A stretch of 64,000 nucleotides of DNA, from assembly GCF_030163755.1 (NCBI RefSeq), contig NZ_JASJOE010000010.1:1-64000 (forward strand), in the 5' to 3' direction. The notes under the pieces were generated by a model. It saw only the letters and a program-made list of their open reading frames with translations. It had not been told where the DNA came from and searched no databases. The DNA is from Roseicyclus amphidinii. GTDB lineage: Bacteria; Pseudomonadota; Alphaproteobacteria; Rhodobacterales; Rhodobacteraceae. The position numbers and the translations under genes were made by a program. Shown here piece after piece: positions 20,071 through 28,093 of the stretch; position 1 is the stretch's first letter, and each line of letters starts with the position of its first letter.

Positions 20071-21196
20071 TCACGGCCACCTGGTTGTCTATCACTTGAG
20101 TGATGGCCATCGCGCGCTGGTTTGTGCCATCTCCGAGAAGTCGGAATACCCCGTTCGCCCCCTGGAAACCAGAGCTTGCGGTCAGGTCCGCCACGCCAAG
20201 CCGCCCGACGGTCGCCGCGGTTTCGCCCGCCGCCCGGATCGCGTCGTAGCCGAGCGCGCCCAGGATATGCGGCGCGGCGCCATAGGCGGCCTCGTAGCGC
20301 GCGTTGAAATCGGCGGTGGCCTGCGGATCGGGGACCGCGAACCACCCGCCCTGCAGCCCGGACAGTTCCAGCGTCTGCGGCGGCGTGTCCCAGCGGGTCA
20401 GGCCCATCACCCGCACGCCCTCGATGTCGAGCCCGTTTTCCGGCAGCAGCTGCGCGAAGAAGGGCAGGGCGCCCGCGCTGTCGGCGGTCAGCATAAGCCC
20501 GTTCGCCCCGGTGTCGCGCACGGCCGAGACGATCTGCGGCACGGTGTTGATCACACCGGTCTGCGAGAACTCGTAAGGCACGGTGGCGACCACCGTCGCC
20601 CCGGCCGTCGGGGCGGCGCGCATCACCGCGTCACGGGCGACCTGGCCGGCGAGGTTCTGGGCATGGGCCAGCACGATGCGGTTTCGTCCCTGTGCCGCGG
20701 CATAGGAAACGACGCGCGCCGCGGTGTTCTGGAAGGTGTGGCCCAGCACGAAGACATTGCCGCCCGCGATCTCGGTGTTGTTGGAGAAGCTCAGCACCGG
20801 CACGTTGGTGTTCGCAACCGCGACGCCCACGGCCGCCGCGGCATCCGACCGGAGCGGGCCGACGATGACATCCGCACCGGCCTGGACCGCCTGCCGGGCG
20901 ACGGCCGCGGCCTGCGCCGATTGGCCCGCGGTGTCGTAGACCGTGATCTCGACCGTCACGCCCGACACCTCGGAGGCGGCGAGGCGCGCCGCGTTCTCGA
21001 GGCTGCGGGCGATCGTGGCGTCCCCGCCTTGGGTGGAGGTGACGGGCAGCAGCATCGCCACCTGCACCGTCTGTCCGCCGATCCGGGGGGCGGTGCCGCC
21101 CGGCACGCTGACCTGGCAGGCCGCGACCAAGGCAGCGACGAGCACAACACCCAGAAACCGCAAGGGGTTGCGGATCGAACGCGAAACCGAAAACAT
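20030..21196 (-). CDS. LpoA/LppC-like penicillin-binding protein activator lipoprotein
   Basis: A 388-residue predicted lipoprotein: MFSVSRSIRNPLRFLGVVL then the lipobox LVAACQVS (Cys at about residue 27), followed by a type-1 periplasmic-binding fold beginning TVQVAMLLPVTSTQGGDA. The family (LppC/YraM) includes LpoA, which stimulates PBP1A. The neighbourhood fits: rsmI (yraL) and yraN follow divergently as in the yraLMN cluster. Its 3' end overlaps the beginning of glnD. An upstream in-frame ATG at 21331 would put 45 extra residues before the signal peptide and is rejected. Confidence 0.85.
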   Translation of the reverse strand: MFSVSRSIRNPLRFLGVVLVAALVAACQVSVPGGTAPRIGGQTVQVAMLLPVTSTQGGDATIARSLENAARLAASEVSGVTVEITVYDTAGQSAQAAAVARQAVQAGADVIVGPLRSDAAAAVGVAVANTNVPVLSFSNNTEIAGGNVFVLGHTFQNTAARVVSYAAAQGRNRIVLAHAQNLAGQVARDAVMRAAPTAGATVVATVPYEFSQTGVINTVPQIVSAVRDTGANGLMLTADSAGALPFFAQLLPENGLDIEGVRVMGLTRWDTPPQTLELSGLQGGWFAVPDPQATADFNARYEAAYGAAPHILGALGYDAIRAAGETAATVGRLGVADLTASSGFQGANGVFRLLGDGTNQRAMAITQVIDNQVAVIDPAPRRLGGFGF

Positions 21197-21293
21197 GGAA
21201 CTTAAACCTCCGTAGGGCCCTGCCTGTCCTGTCGGAGCTAGGCTAAGGCCTAAGGCACGGCAAGTAAACGATGCCAACACCCGCGGGGCCTTC

Positions 21294-22205
21294 ATGGGCG
21301 AGACACCACTTATGACAGACAAGATGCACACCGCCCAAGGCCGCGCGCGCGAAAGCGCCCTCGCACCGGGCCTCTACCTCGTGGCCACCCCGATCGGTGC
21401 GGCGCGGGACATCACCCTGCGGGCGCTGGACATCCTGGCCAGCGCCGATGTGCTGGCCGCCGAGGACACGCGCACCCTGCGGCACCTGATGGAAATTCAC
21501 GGCATCAAGCCGGGCGACAGGCCGCTCTGGGCCTACCATGACCACAATGGTGCGGCAGTGCGCCCGCGCATCCTCGAGGCGCTCGCGCAGGGGCGCAGCG
21601 TCGCCTATTGCTCGGAGGCCGGGACACCGGTGGTGGCCGACCCCGGCTACCAGCTGGCGCGCGCGGCGATCGAGGCGGGGGCCACGGTGACAGGCGCGCC
21701 GGGTCCCTCGGCGGCGATCCTCGCGCTCAGCCTGTCGGGATTGCCGTCGGACCGGTTCCTCTTCGCGGGCTTTCCCCCGGCCCAGGCCGGGGCAAGGGCG
21801 CGCTGGCTCGACGAGATCGGCGCGGTCGAGGCCACGCTGATCCTCTACGAAAGCCCGAAACGCATTCAGCGCCTGTTAACCGAGCTGTGCGAAAGATGGA
21901 GCGAGGGGCGGAAAGCTGCGCTATGCAGGGAATTGACGAAACGGTTCGAAGAGGTGCGGCGCGGCACGCTGGGCACATTGCGCGACGGGCTTGCCGATGC
22001 GCCGGTCAAGGGCGAAATCGTGCTGGTGGTCGGCCATCCGGTCTCGGTCGCGCCATCGCAGGCGGATGTCGACGGCGCACTGGTCGCGGCGCTCGGGCGG
22101 CTGCGTGTCAAGGAGGCCGCCGCCGAAGTGGCCGAGGCGCTGGGCCTGCCCCGGCGGGAGGTCTACCAACGCGCGCTTGCGCTGAAACGGGAAGATGACG
22201 GATGA
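21294..22205 (+). CDS. rsmI: 16S rRNA 2'-O-ribose C1402 methyltransferase
   Basis: RsmI methylates the ribose of C1402 in 16S rRNA. The tetrapyrrole-methylase fold begins PGLYLVATPIGAARDITLRALDILASADVLAAEDTR, and the SAM-binding loop region EAGTPVVADPGYQLARAAIEAG is at about residues 105-126. LILYESPKRI and CRELTKRFEEVRRG follow. The frame starts at ATG 21294 (303 residues); ATG 21312 (MTDKMH) is an equally plausible start. Its TGA overlaps the yraN ATG. Confidence 0.94.
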   Translation: MGETPLMTDKMHTAQGRARESALAPGLYLVATPIGAARDITLRALDILASADVLAAEDTRTLRHLMEIHGIKPGDRPLWAYHDHNGAAVRPRILEALAQGRSVAYCSEAGTPVVADPGYQLARAAIEAGATVTGAPGPSAAILALSLSGLPSDRFLFAGFPPAQAGARARWLDEIGAVEATLILYESPKRIQRLLTELCERWSEGRKAALCRELTKRFEEVRRGTLGTLRDGLADAPVKGEIVLVVGHPVSVAPSQADVDGALVAALGRLRVKEAAAEVAEALGLPRREVYQRALALKREDDG

Positions 22206-22558
22206 GTGGACTGATCTCGCATCTCAAGGGGCGCGCCGCGGAAGAGCGGGTGCTCAGGGCCTACCAGGGGGCCGGGCACAGGTTGGTCTGTCGCCGCTGG
22301 CGGGGGCCCGTGGGCGAAATCGACCTGGTGTTCGAAAAGGGCGGTGAGGTCGTCTTCGTCGAGGTGAAGTCGTCGAAAAGTTTCGCGGCGGCCGCGGCCC
22401 ATCTGACCCGGCGCCAGATCGCCCGACTGCTGGCCAGTGCCGAGGCGGCGCTGGGGTTCTTTCCCAAGGGGTCGCTGACGCCGATGCGCTTCGATGTCGC
22501 GCTGGTCGACGGCAGCGGCCGGATCGACGTGATCCCCAACGCCCTGCAGGCCGCATAA
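22202..22558 (+). CDS. UPF0102/YraN family nuclease-like protein
   Basis: A 118-residue cytoplasmic protein of the YraN family with a PD-(D/E)XK-like core: GEIDLVFEKGGEVVFVEVKSS at about residues 38-58, where GEIDLV and EVKSS are the expected acidic and lysine positions. An RRQ helix follows (HLTRRQIARLLASAEAAL). Function is unproven; the family is widely placed beside rsmI and the LpoA-like gene. It overlaps rsmI by 4 bp. Confidence 0.9.
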   Translation: MSGLISHLKGRAAEERVLRAYQGAGHRLVCRRWRGPVGEIDLVFEKGGEVVFVEVKSSKSFAAAAAHLTRRQIARLLASAEAALGFFPKGSLTPMRFDVALVDGSGRIDVIPNALQAA

Positions 22559-22573
22559 GCACGCAGGCTTGCG

Positions 22574-22618
22574 CCCGCCTGTCGGTCGCGCCAAACAAGG
22601 CGCGACGCAACAGGCGGG
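22574..22618 (+). promoter_or_regulatory. Hairpin covering the gshB ribosome binding site
   Basis: CCCGCCTGT (22574-22582) pairs with ACAGGCGGG (22610-22618), and inside it GTCGCGCC (22585-22592) pairs with GGCGCGAC (22599-22606) around a 6-base loop. The 3' arm includes most of the GGCGGGAG purine stretch (22613-22620) that serves as Shine-Dalgarno for gshB, whose ATG is at 22628. If folded, it should hide the site. It could equally be a terminator for yraN, although no U-tract follows. Confidence 0.5.
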
Positions 22619-22627
22619 AGCGAGCCG

Positions 22628-23560
22628 ATGAAGGTCGCCTTTCAGATGGACCCGATCGGGTCGGTGAACATCAACGCGGACAGCAGTTTCCGCCTCGCCG
22701 AGGAGGCGCAGGCGCGCGGTCACGAGCTCTGGGTCTACACGCCCGACCACCTGAGCTACCGCGAGGGCCGGATCATGGCCGTGGCGCAGCCCGTGACGGT
22801 GCAGCGCGTGCAGGGCGATCACGCCCGTCTGGGCGACCCGGTCGATCTGGACCTTGCCGATGTCGATGTCGTCTGGCTGCGGCAGGACCCGCCCTTCGAC
22901 ATGGGCTACATCACGACGACGCATCTGCTGGACCGGCTGAAGGGGCGTACGCTTGTCGTGAACGACCCGTTCTGGGTCCGCAACTCGCCCGAGAAGTTGT
23001 TGGTGCTCGATTTCCCCGAGCTCACGCCGCCCACCACCATCGCGCGCGACCTCTCGGTCCTGCGCGCCTTCAAGCAGAAACATGGCGACATCATCCTCAA
23101 GCCGCTCTACGGCAACGGCGGCGCGGGGGTCTTCCGCCTGCCGGAAAGCGACCGCAACCTCAATTCGCTGCACGAGCTGTTCACCGGCATGAACCGCGAG
23201 CCGCTGATCGCCCAGAAGTTCCTGCCGGACGTCGCCGCGGGCGACAAGCGCGTGATCCTCGTCGATGGCGAACCGGTGGGCGCGATCAACCGGGTGCCGG
23301 CCGAGGGCGAGACGCGGTCCAACATGCATGTGGGCGGGCGCGCCGAGAAGGTCGGCCTGACCGAGCGCGAGCGCGAGATCTGCGCGGCCATCGGCCCGCG
23401 CCTGCGCGAGATGGGGCAGGTCTTCGTCGGCATCGACGTGATCGGCGGCTGGCTGACCGAGATCAACGTGACCTCGCCGACCGGCATCCAGGAGCTGGAG
23501 CGGTTCGACGGGATCAACGTGGCGGAAAAGATCTGGGAGGCGATCGAGGCGAAGCTTTGA
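22628..23560 (+). CDS. gshB: Glutathione synthetase
   Basis: GshB joins gamma-glutamylcysteine and glycine with ATP to form glutathione. The 310-residue ATP-grasp protein begins [20 protein letters not shown]. It has [23 protein letters not shown] (about 80-100), the ATP lid [14 protein letters not shown] (about 158-171), [31 protein letters not shown], and [17 protein letters not shown] at the C terminus. All these are family-typical. Its ribosome binding site lies in the arm of a strong hairpin. Confidence 0.96.
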   Translation: MKVAFQMDPIGSVNINADSSFRLAEEAQARGHELWVYTPDHLSYREGRIMAVAQPVTVQRVQGDHARLGDPVDLDLADVDVVWLRQDPPFDMGYITTTHLLDRLKGRTLVVNDPFWVRNSPEKLLVLDFPELTPPTTIARDLSVLRAFKQKHGDIILKPLYGNGGAGVFRLPESDRNLNSLHELFTGMNREPLIAQKFLPDVAAGDKRVILVDGEPVGAINRVPAEGETRSNMHVGGRAEKVGLTEREREICAAIGPRLREMGQVFVGIDVIGGWLTEINVTSPTGIQELERFDGINVAEKIWEAIEAKL

Positions 23561-23567
23561 CTCCACC

Positions 23568-23610
23568 GTCGCGGGACCGCGACACGGAAAGCCCGTCGCG
23601 GGACCGCGAC
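23568..23610. repeat. Two direct copies of a GTCGCGGGACCGCGAC hairpin
   Basis: The 16-bp inverted repeat GTCGCGGGACCGCGAC (7-bp arms, 2-base centre) occurs at 23568-23583 and again at 23595-23610, 11 bp apart, beginning 8 bp after the gshB stop. It is probably part of the 3' end region of gshB. Two units are too few to call an array. Confidence 0.6.
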
Positions 23611-23650
23611 CGAAGGGTTCGGCCTCTGTGCCGGCCTGCGGTCCGGGGCT

Positions 23651-23694
23651 GCGGAAAACTGCAGTTTTCCGCGCCGGAAACCTCGAGGTTTCCG
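23651..23694. repeat. Tandem palindrome pair, CTGCAG and CTCGAG cores
   Basis: A perfect 22-bp palindrome (23651-23672, centre GGAAAACTGCAGTTTTCC) is followed 2 bp later by CGGAAACCTCGAGGTTTCCG (23675-23694). It lies between the convergent genes gshB and the ComM-type ATPase and has the same build as the pairs at 3538 and 48491. Confidence 0.75.
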
Positions 23695-23699
23695 ATTCC

Positions 23700-25241
23700 C
23701 TACCCGGACTTCGTGCCGATCAGCCGATAGCCGAGCGCCTCGGCCACATGGGGCTGCGCGACGGTCTCGTCGCCGTCGAGGTCGGCGATGGTCCGCGCCA
23801 GCCGCAGGATGCGATGATAGCCGCGCGCGGTCAGCTTGAACCGGTCGGCGGCTTTCAGAAGAAACGCCTTGCCGGCCTCGTCCGGTGTGGCGATCTCGTC
23901 GAGCAACGCCCCTTCGGCATCGGCATTCACCCGCGCAGCCGAGCCGAGCGCGGCGAAACGCGCGGCCTGAACCTCGCGCGCGGCGCGCACGCGGGCGGCG
24001 ATGTCGGTGCTCTTCTCGCCATTGGCGGGCAGGTCCAGATCGGCATAGGCCACCGGCGGCACCTCCAGCCGCAGGTCGAACCGGTCCATCAGCGGGCCCG
24101 AGATGCGGCCCATGTAATCCTCGCCGCAGAGCGGCGCACGGCCGCACGTCTGACCTGCATCATAAAGCTGCCCGCAGCGGCAGGGGTTGGCGGCGGCGAT
24201 CAGCAGGAACCGGCAGGGATAGGTGACATGGGCATTGGCGCGGGCGACGACCACGTCGCCGGTCTCGATCGGCTGGCGCAGGGTTTCCAGCACGGCGCGC
24301 GGGTATTCCGGGAACTCGTCGAGGAAGAGCACCCCGTTGTGCGCCAGGCTGATCTCGCCCGGTTTCGCGCCACGCCCGCCACCCACGATGGCCGCCATGG
24401 AGGCCGTGTGATGCGGCGCGCGATAGGGGCGCGTGCGCGAGATGCCGCCTTCGTCGAGCAGCCCCGCAAGCGAGTGGATCATCGAGGTTTCCAGCGCCTC
24501 GGGTGCCGAAAGCGGTGGCAGGATGCCCGGCACACGGGCGGCCAGCATCGACTTGCCCGAGCCGGGGCTGCCGACCATCAGCAGGTGATGGCGGCCCGCC
24601 GCGGCGATCTCGATGGCGCGTTTCGCGCGCTCCTGTCCGCGGACCTCGGAGAGGCATTTGAGATGCGCCTCCTCGCGCACCTCGCCCGGTCGGGCCGGGT
24701 CGAGCGGGTGGCGGTCGGTCAGATGCGCGATCAGGGCGGCCAGCGTCGGCGCGGCGAAGACGGGTGTAGCTCCGACCCATGCGGCCTCGGCCCCGCAGCC
24801 TTGCGGGCAATAAAGCACGCGCCCGTCCTCGCCCGCGGCAAGCGCGGTGGGCAATGCGCCGATGACGGCGACCAGCGTGCCGTCGAGTGACAGCTCGCCA
24901 AGCGCCATGGCGCTTTCCACCCTGTCTCGCGGCACGATGTCGAGGGCTGCCAGAAGCGCCAGCGCGATGGGCAGGTCGAAATGCGAGCCTTCCTTGGGCA
25001 GGTCGGCGGGCGACAGGTTCACGGTGATCCGTTTGGAGGGCAGCGCGATGGCCATGGCCGAAAGCGCGGTGCGCACCCGCTCGCGTGCCTCGGACACGGC
25101 CTTGTCGGGCAGGCCCACCACCGCGAAGGCGGGCACGCCGGGGGTGACGGCGCATTGCACCTCGACCCGCCGTGCCTCGAGCCCCTCGAAGGCGACGGTG
25201 TGGATGCGGGCGAGGTTTTCGGGGCGCATGGCGTCGAACAT
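23700..25241 (-). CDS. YifB/ComM-type Mg-chelatase-like AAA+ ATPase
   Basis: A 513-residue AAA+ ATPase. The N-terminal Lon-protease-like domain begins VAFEGLEARRVEVQCAVTPGVPAFAVVGLPDKAVSEARERVR. Walker A is GSPGSGKSMLAAR at about residues 218-230 and Walker B is GVLFLDEFPEYPR. A cysteine-bearing insert, NPCRCGQLYDAGQTCGRAPLCGEDYMGRISGPLMDRFDL, follows. The family includes ComM, a branch-migration helicase that helps integrate transformed DNA; whether this organism is transformable cannot be told. It is a single gene bounded by the tandem palindromes. Confidence 0.93.
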   Translation of the reverse strand: MFDAMRPENLARIHTVAFEGLEARRVEVQCAVTPGVPAFAVVGLPDKAVSEARERVRTALSAMAIALPSKRITVNLSPADLPKEGSHFDLPIALALLAALDIVPRDRVESAMALGELSLDGTLVAVIGALPTALAAGEDGRVLYCPQGCGAEAAWVGATPVFAAPTLAALIAHLTDRHPLDPARPGEVREEAHLKCLSEVRGQERAKRAIEIAAAGRHHLLMVGSPGSGKSMLAARVPGILPPLSAPEALETSMIHSLAGLLDEGGISRTRPYRAPHHTASMAAIVGGGRGAKPGEISLAHNGVLFLDEFPEYPRAVLETLRQPIETGDVVVARANAHVTYPCRFLLIAAANPCRCGQLYDAGQTCGRAPLCGEDYMGRISGPLMDRFDLRLEVPPVAYADLDLPANGEKSTDIAARVRAAREVQAARFAALGSAARVNADAEGALLDEIATPDEAGKAFLLKAADRFKLTARGYHRILRLARTIADLDGDETVAQPHVAEALGYRLIGTKSG

Positions 25242-25291
25242 GGTTAACGCCTACGCGAGAGGCGTTAGCAAATCGTAAACGCCGGGGGCGG

Positions 25292-25984
25292 TTACGCCTC
25301 GGGCGCGGCCATCGGAAAGGGACGGCGCGGCAAGCCCATCTCGTAGGTCGGTTGCTCTGGGCCTTCCACCTCGCCCATCGCGCGCCAGCGGCGCAGCGGG
25401 GCGTGGGCGAGATGTGCCGCGACATAGGCGCGGGCCCGGTCCGAGACGGGCAGGGCGTAGCCCGCGATGCGCATGGCCACCGGCGCGAAGAAGGCATCGG
25501 CGAGCGTGTAGTCGCCGAACAGGAACGGGCCGTCCGAGCGGTCGAGCGCGGCGGTCCAGAGCGCCTCGATCCGGGCGAGGTCGGCCAGGACGGCCTCGGG
25601 GGGGACAAAGCCCTCCCATGCGGTGCGCAGGTTCATCGGGCAGGCACCGCGCAGGGCGGTGAAGCCGGAATGCATCTCGGCGATCATGGACTGCGCCATG
25701 GCGCGGTCCACCGGATCCGCGGGCAAAAGGCCACGGTCGGGAAAGGCCTCGGCCAGGTGCCAGCCGATGGCGAGACTGTCGCGCAAGAGCCCGCCGTCGG
25801 GCGTCTTCAGCGCGGGCACGGTCCGCACCAACGGCGCGAAGCGCGCCATGTCCGTGGCGAAGGTGGGGCGGTAGAGGATCGTGGCCTCGACGCTCACCGG
25901 GATGTCGAAGACGGCAAAGGGCAGCCAGCCGCGCAAGGACCAGCTGGAATAGGAGCGATCACCGATGAGAAGCGTATAGGTCAT
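25292..25984 (-). CDS. Glutathione S-transferase family protein
   Basis: A 230-residue cytosolic protein with an N-terminal thioredoxin-like half (MTYTLLIGDRSYSSWSLRGWL, then a VPALKTPDGGLLRDSLAI segment matching the cis-Pro and Ser/Asp glutathione site). The all-helical C-terminal half contains the N-capping box region FGDYTLADAFFAPVAMRI. The substrate is unknown. The start at 25984 is set by the conserved first strand; upstream sequence in frame is non-coding. It is divergent from rpoH2, which is of interest since oxidative-stress sigma factors often sit by redox genes. Confidence 0.87.
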   Translation of the reverse strand: MTYTLLIGDRSYSSWSLRGWLPFAVFDIPVSVEATILYRPTFATDMARFAPLVRTVPALKTPDGGLLRDSLAIGWHLAEAFPDRGLLPADPVDRAMAQSMIAEMHSGFTALRGACPMNLRTAWEGFVPPEAVLADLARIEALWTAALDRSDGPFLFGDYTLADAFFAPVAMRIAGYALPVSDRARAYVAAHLAHAPLRRWRAMGEVEGPEQPTYEMGLPRRPFPMAAPEA

Positions 25985-26070
25985 GCGCAGAGCAGCGCAG
26001 ATGCCCATGAAGGCGTCAATCACGCTTTCGTGATGCCCTCGATCAGCCACCGCGATGTAGCGCCCCGAAA

Positions 26071-26086
26071 TTTTCTGTCCAGAAAA
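26071..26086. promoter_or_regulatory. Inverted repeat between gst and rpoH2
   Basis: TTTTCT (26071-26076) and AGAAAA (26081-26086) flank GTCC in the 187-bp divergent region. It could be a regulator site. A few bases on, TGAACC (26088) and GTAACC (26111), 17 bp apart, vaguely resemble ECF sigma (RpoE-type) boxes. Neither is firmly supported. Confidence 0.3.
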
Positions 26087-26171
26087 GTGAACCGGATGCC
26101 GGGTCGCTGCGTAACCCTCATAGAACGCAGCTTGCAACTTGCGTCGGGACAACAAAACCGGGGGGTGCGAC

Positions 26172-27053
26172 ATGGCACTGGACATGGGTGGAGAATACAG
26201 CCTCAGCCGCCGCGCGATGCGGGCGGAACTGCTCGATGCGGAGACGGAACTGAAACTCGCTTACGCCTGGCGCGATCACCGCGATGAAGAGGCGCTTCAT
26301 CGCCTTGTCACCGCCTACATGCGTCTTGCGATTTCCATGGCCGCCAAGTTCAAACGCTACGGCGCTCCGATGAACGACCTGATCCAGGAAGCGGGGCTTG
26401 GCCTGATGAAGGCCGCCGACAAGTTCGACCCCGACCGCGGCGTGCGGTTCTCGACCTACGCTGTGTGGTGGATCAAGGCCTCGATCCAGGATTACGTGAT
26501 GCGCAACTGGTCGATGGTGCGCACCGGGTCGACCTCGAGCCAGAAATCGCTGTTCTTCAACATGCGCCGCGTTCAGGCCCGGCTCGAGCGCGAGGCGATG
26601 GCCTCGGGGCAATCGCTCGACAAGCACCAGCTGCGCCAGATGATCGCCACCGAGGTCGGCGTGCCGCTGCATGACGTCGAGATGATGGAGGGGCGGCTGG
26701 CCGGCTCCGACTACTCGCTCAACGCCACGCAGTCGGTCGATGACGAAGGCCGCGAGTGGATCGACGCGCTGGAGGACGATGCCGCGCAGGCGGCCGACAT
26801 CGTCGAGGACAGCCACGACCGCGAACAGCTGCGCGACTGGCTGATCACCGCGATGCAGGCGCTCAACGACCGCGAACGCTTCATCGTGCGCGAGCGCAAG
26901 CTGCGTGACGAGCCGCGGACGCTCGAAAGCCTGGGCTCCGAGCTTGGCCTGTCGAAGGAGCGCGTGCGCCAGCTCGAGGCCGCCGCCTTCGCCAAGATGC
27001 GCAAGACGCTCGAGGCGCAGTCGAAGGAGGTTCGGTCATTCTTCGCCGCCTGA
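26172..27053 (+). CDS. rpoH2: RNA polymerase sigma factor RpoH-II
   Basis: A 293-residue sigma-32 family factor. It starts MALDMGGEYSLSRRAMRAELLDAE, unlike the RpoH-I form. Region 2 reads LVTAYMRLAISMAAKFKRYGAPMNDLIQEAGLGLMKAADKFDPDRGVRFSTYAVWWIKASIQDYVMRNWSMVR; the RpoH box (about residues 133-141) is QKSLFFNMR. Region 4.2 is LGSELGLSKERVRQLEAAAFAKMRK. In Rhodobacter RpoH-II mediates the singlet-oxygen and heat response under RpoE control; the same role is likely here. A start 33 bp upstream is possible but lacks conservation. Confidence 0.93.
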   Translation: MALDMGGEYSLSRRAMRAELLDAETELKLAYAWRDHRDEEALHRLVTAYMRLAISMAAKFKRYGAPMNDLIQEAGLGLMKAADKFDPDRGVRFSTYAVWWIKASIQDYVMRNWSMVRTGSTSSQKSLFFNMRRVQARLEREAMASGQSLDKHQLRQMIATEVGVPLHDVEMMEGRLAGSDYSLNATQSVDDEGREWIDALEDDAAQAADIVEDSHDREQLRDWLITAMQALNDRERFIVRERKLRDEPRTLESLGSELGLSKERVRQLEAAAFAKMRKTLEAQSKEVRSFFAA

Positions 27054-27190
27054 TCCTTCACGCGCCGCTCGCGCTGCTGGCCGGTCTGTTCGTGCTGTCC
27101 GTCGCCACCACCTCGCCGGTGTCGACGGTGGGCACGGACGCCGTGACCGAGGCCGCGCCGCTGCCCATGACACTCGCCTTCCTGCGCTGA
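27038..27190 (+). CDS. Possible small membrane protein with non-standard start
   Basis: The 141 bp between rpoH2 and the ChaN-like gene hold an open frame of 50 codons, ILRRLILHAPLALLAGLFVL and then SVATTSPVSTVG..., ending TGA at 27190. It has two arginines and then a single hydrophobic helix, as in a signal anchor. No ATG, GTG or TTG opens it, but a perfect AAGGAGG (27024-27030) lies 7 bases before an ATT codon at 27038, inside the end of rpoH2. It may be a real gene with an ATT start or a chance frame. Confidence 0.35.
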   Translation: MLRRLILHAPLALLAGLFVLSVATTSPVSTVGTDAVTEAAPLPMTLAFLR

Positions 27191-27194
27191 TCCC

Positions 27195-28010
27195 GTGCAG
27201 GTCGGCCGCTCTACCGTGATCGCGGCGGCCCTTGCCCTTTCGGCCTGGACCGCCGAGGCGCAATCCACCTTGCCCGATATCCTTGCCGCCGCCGGGTCGG
27301 CCGAGGTGGTGATCCTCGGCGAGGTGCATGACAACCCCGCCCATCACGTCACGCAGGGCGAGGTGCTGGCCGGTTTCGCGCCATCGGCCATCGTCTTCGA
27401 GATGATCTCGGCCGAGGCGGCCGCGCGGATCACGCCGGACCTCGCTGCCGATGCGTCGGCCTTGGCGCTGGCGCTGGACTGGGCCAATTCTGGCTGGCCC
27501 GATTTCACCAATTACGCGCCGCTCTTCGCCTTCGGAGCAGAGGTTCCGATCCTTGGCGCGGGCGTGGATCGCGCGGCCGCCCAGGGGGCCTTTGCCGAAG
27601 GGGCCGCTGCGGTCTTCCCGGGCGACGCGGCGCGCTTCGGTCTGGACAGGCCGCTGCCCGCCGATGAGCAGGCCACGCGCGAGGCCGAGCAGATGGCGGC
27701 GCATTGCGATGCGCTGCCAGAGGATATCCTGCCGGGCTTCGTCGAGGCGCAGCGCCTGCGCGACGCGTCGCTCGCCGCGGCGGCGCTTGCGGCGCTCGAG
27801 GCGCATGGCCCGCCGGTTGCGGTCATCACCGGCAATGGCCACGCCCGCCGCGACCGCGGGGTGCCGGCGCTGCTTGCCGTGGCCGCGCCCGAGGTTGCGG
27901 TCTTTACCCTCGGCCAGTTCGAGGCCCCGCCCGAGGGCGCTGTGCCCTTCGACCTCTGGACTGTCGCCGAACCGGTGGACCGCCCCGACCCCTGCGCCGT
28001 CTTCCGCTGA
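27195..28010 (+). CDS. ChaN-like haem/iron-regulated protein, secreted
   Basis: A 271-residue protein with a signal peptide (MQVGRSTVIAAALALSAWTAEAQS) and the ChaN (Cofac_haem_bdg) fold signatures: VVILGEVHDNPAHHVTQGEVL at about residues 38-58, VFEMISAEA, and VAVITGNGHARRDRGVPALL at about 210-229. ChaN-type proteins bind haem and are iron-regulated in Campylobacter. No lipobox Cys follows the signal peptide here, so it should be soluble in the periplasm. The start is GTG at 27195, 4 bp after a possible small frame. Confidence 0.82.
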   Translation: MQVGRSTVIAAALALSAWTAEAQSTLPDILAAAGSAEVVILGEVHDNPAHHVTQGEVLAGFAPSAIVFEMISAEAAARITPDLAADASALALALDWANSGWPDFTNYAPLFAFGAEVPILGAGVDRAAAQGAFAEGAAAVFPGDAARFGLDRPLPADEQATREAEQMAAHCDALPEDILPGFVEAQRLRDASLAAAALAALEAHGPPVAVITGNGHARRDRGVPALLAVAAPEVAVFTLGQFEAPPEGAVPFDLWTVAEPVDRPDPCAVFR

Positions 28011-28093
28011 GGGCGGGGGCCGTTCGGGTTTATCCATTGCCCTCGGGGCGAGGCGGCCCTAACCTCCGCCCGCCTTGGGAAGGGACGGCCATC

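Noticed and set aside
17143-20103. Plus-strand open frame of 986 codons opposite glnD
   Set aside because: Antisense to a clear GlnD with all domains; the translation has no motif and the usual compositional bias of shadow frames.
23568-23610. CRISPR-like direct repeats
   Set aside because: Only two 16-bp units with an 11-bp spacer, each a hairpin, and no cas genes in the window.
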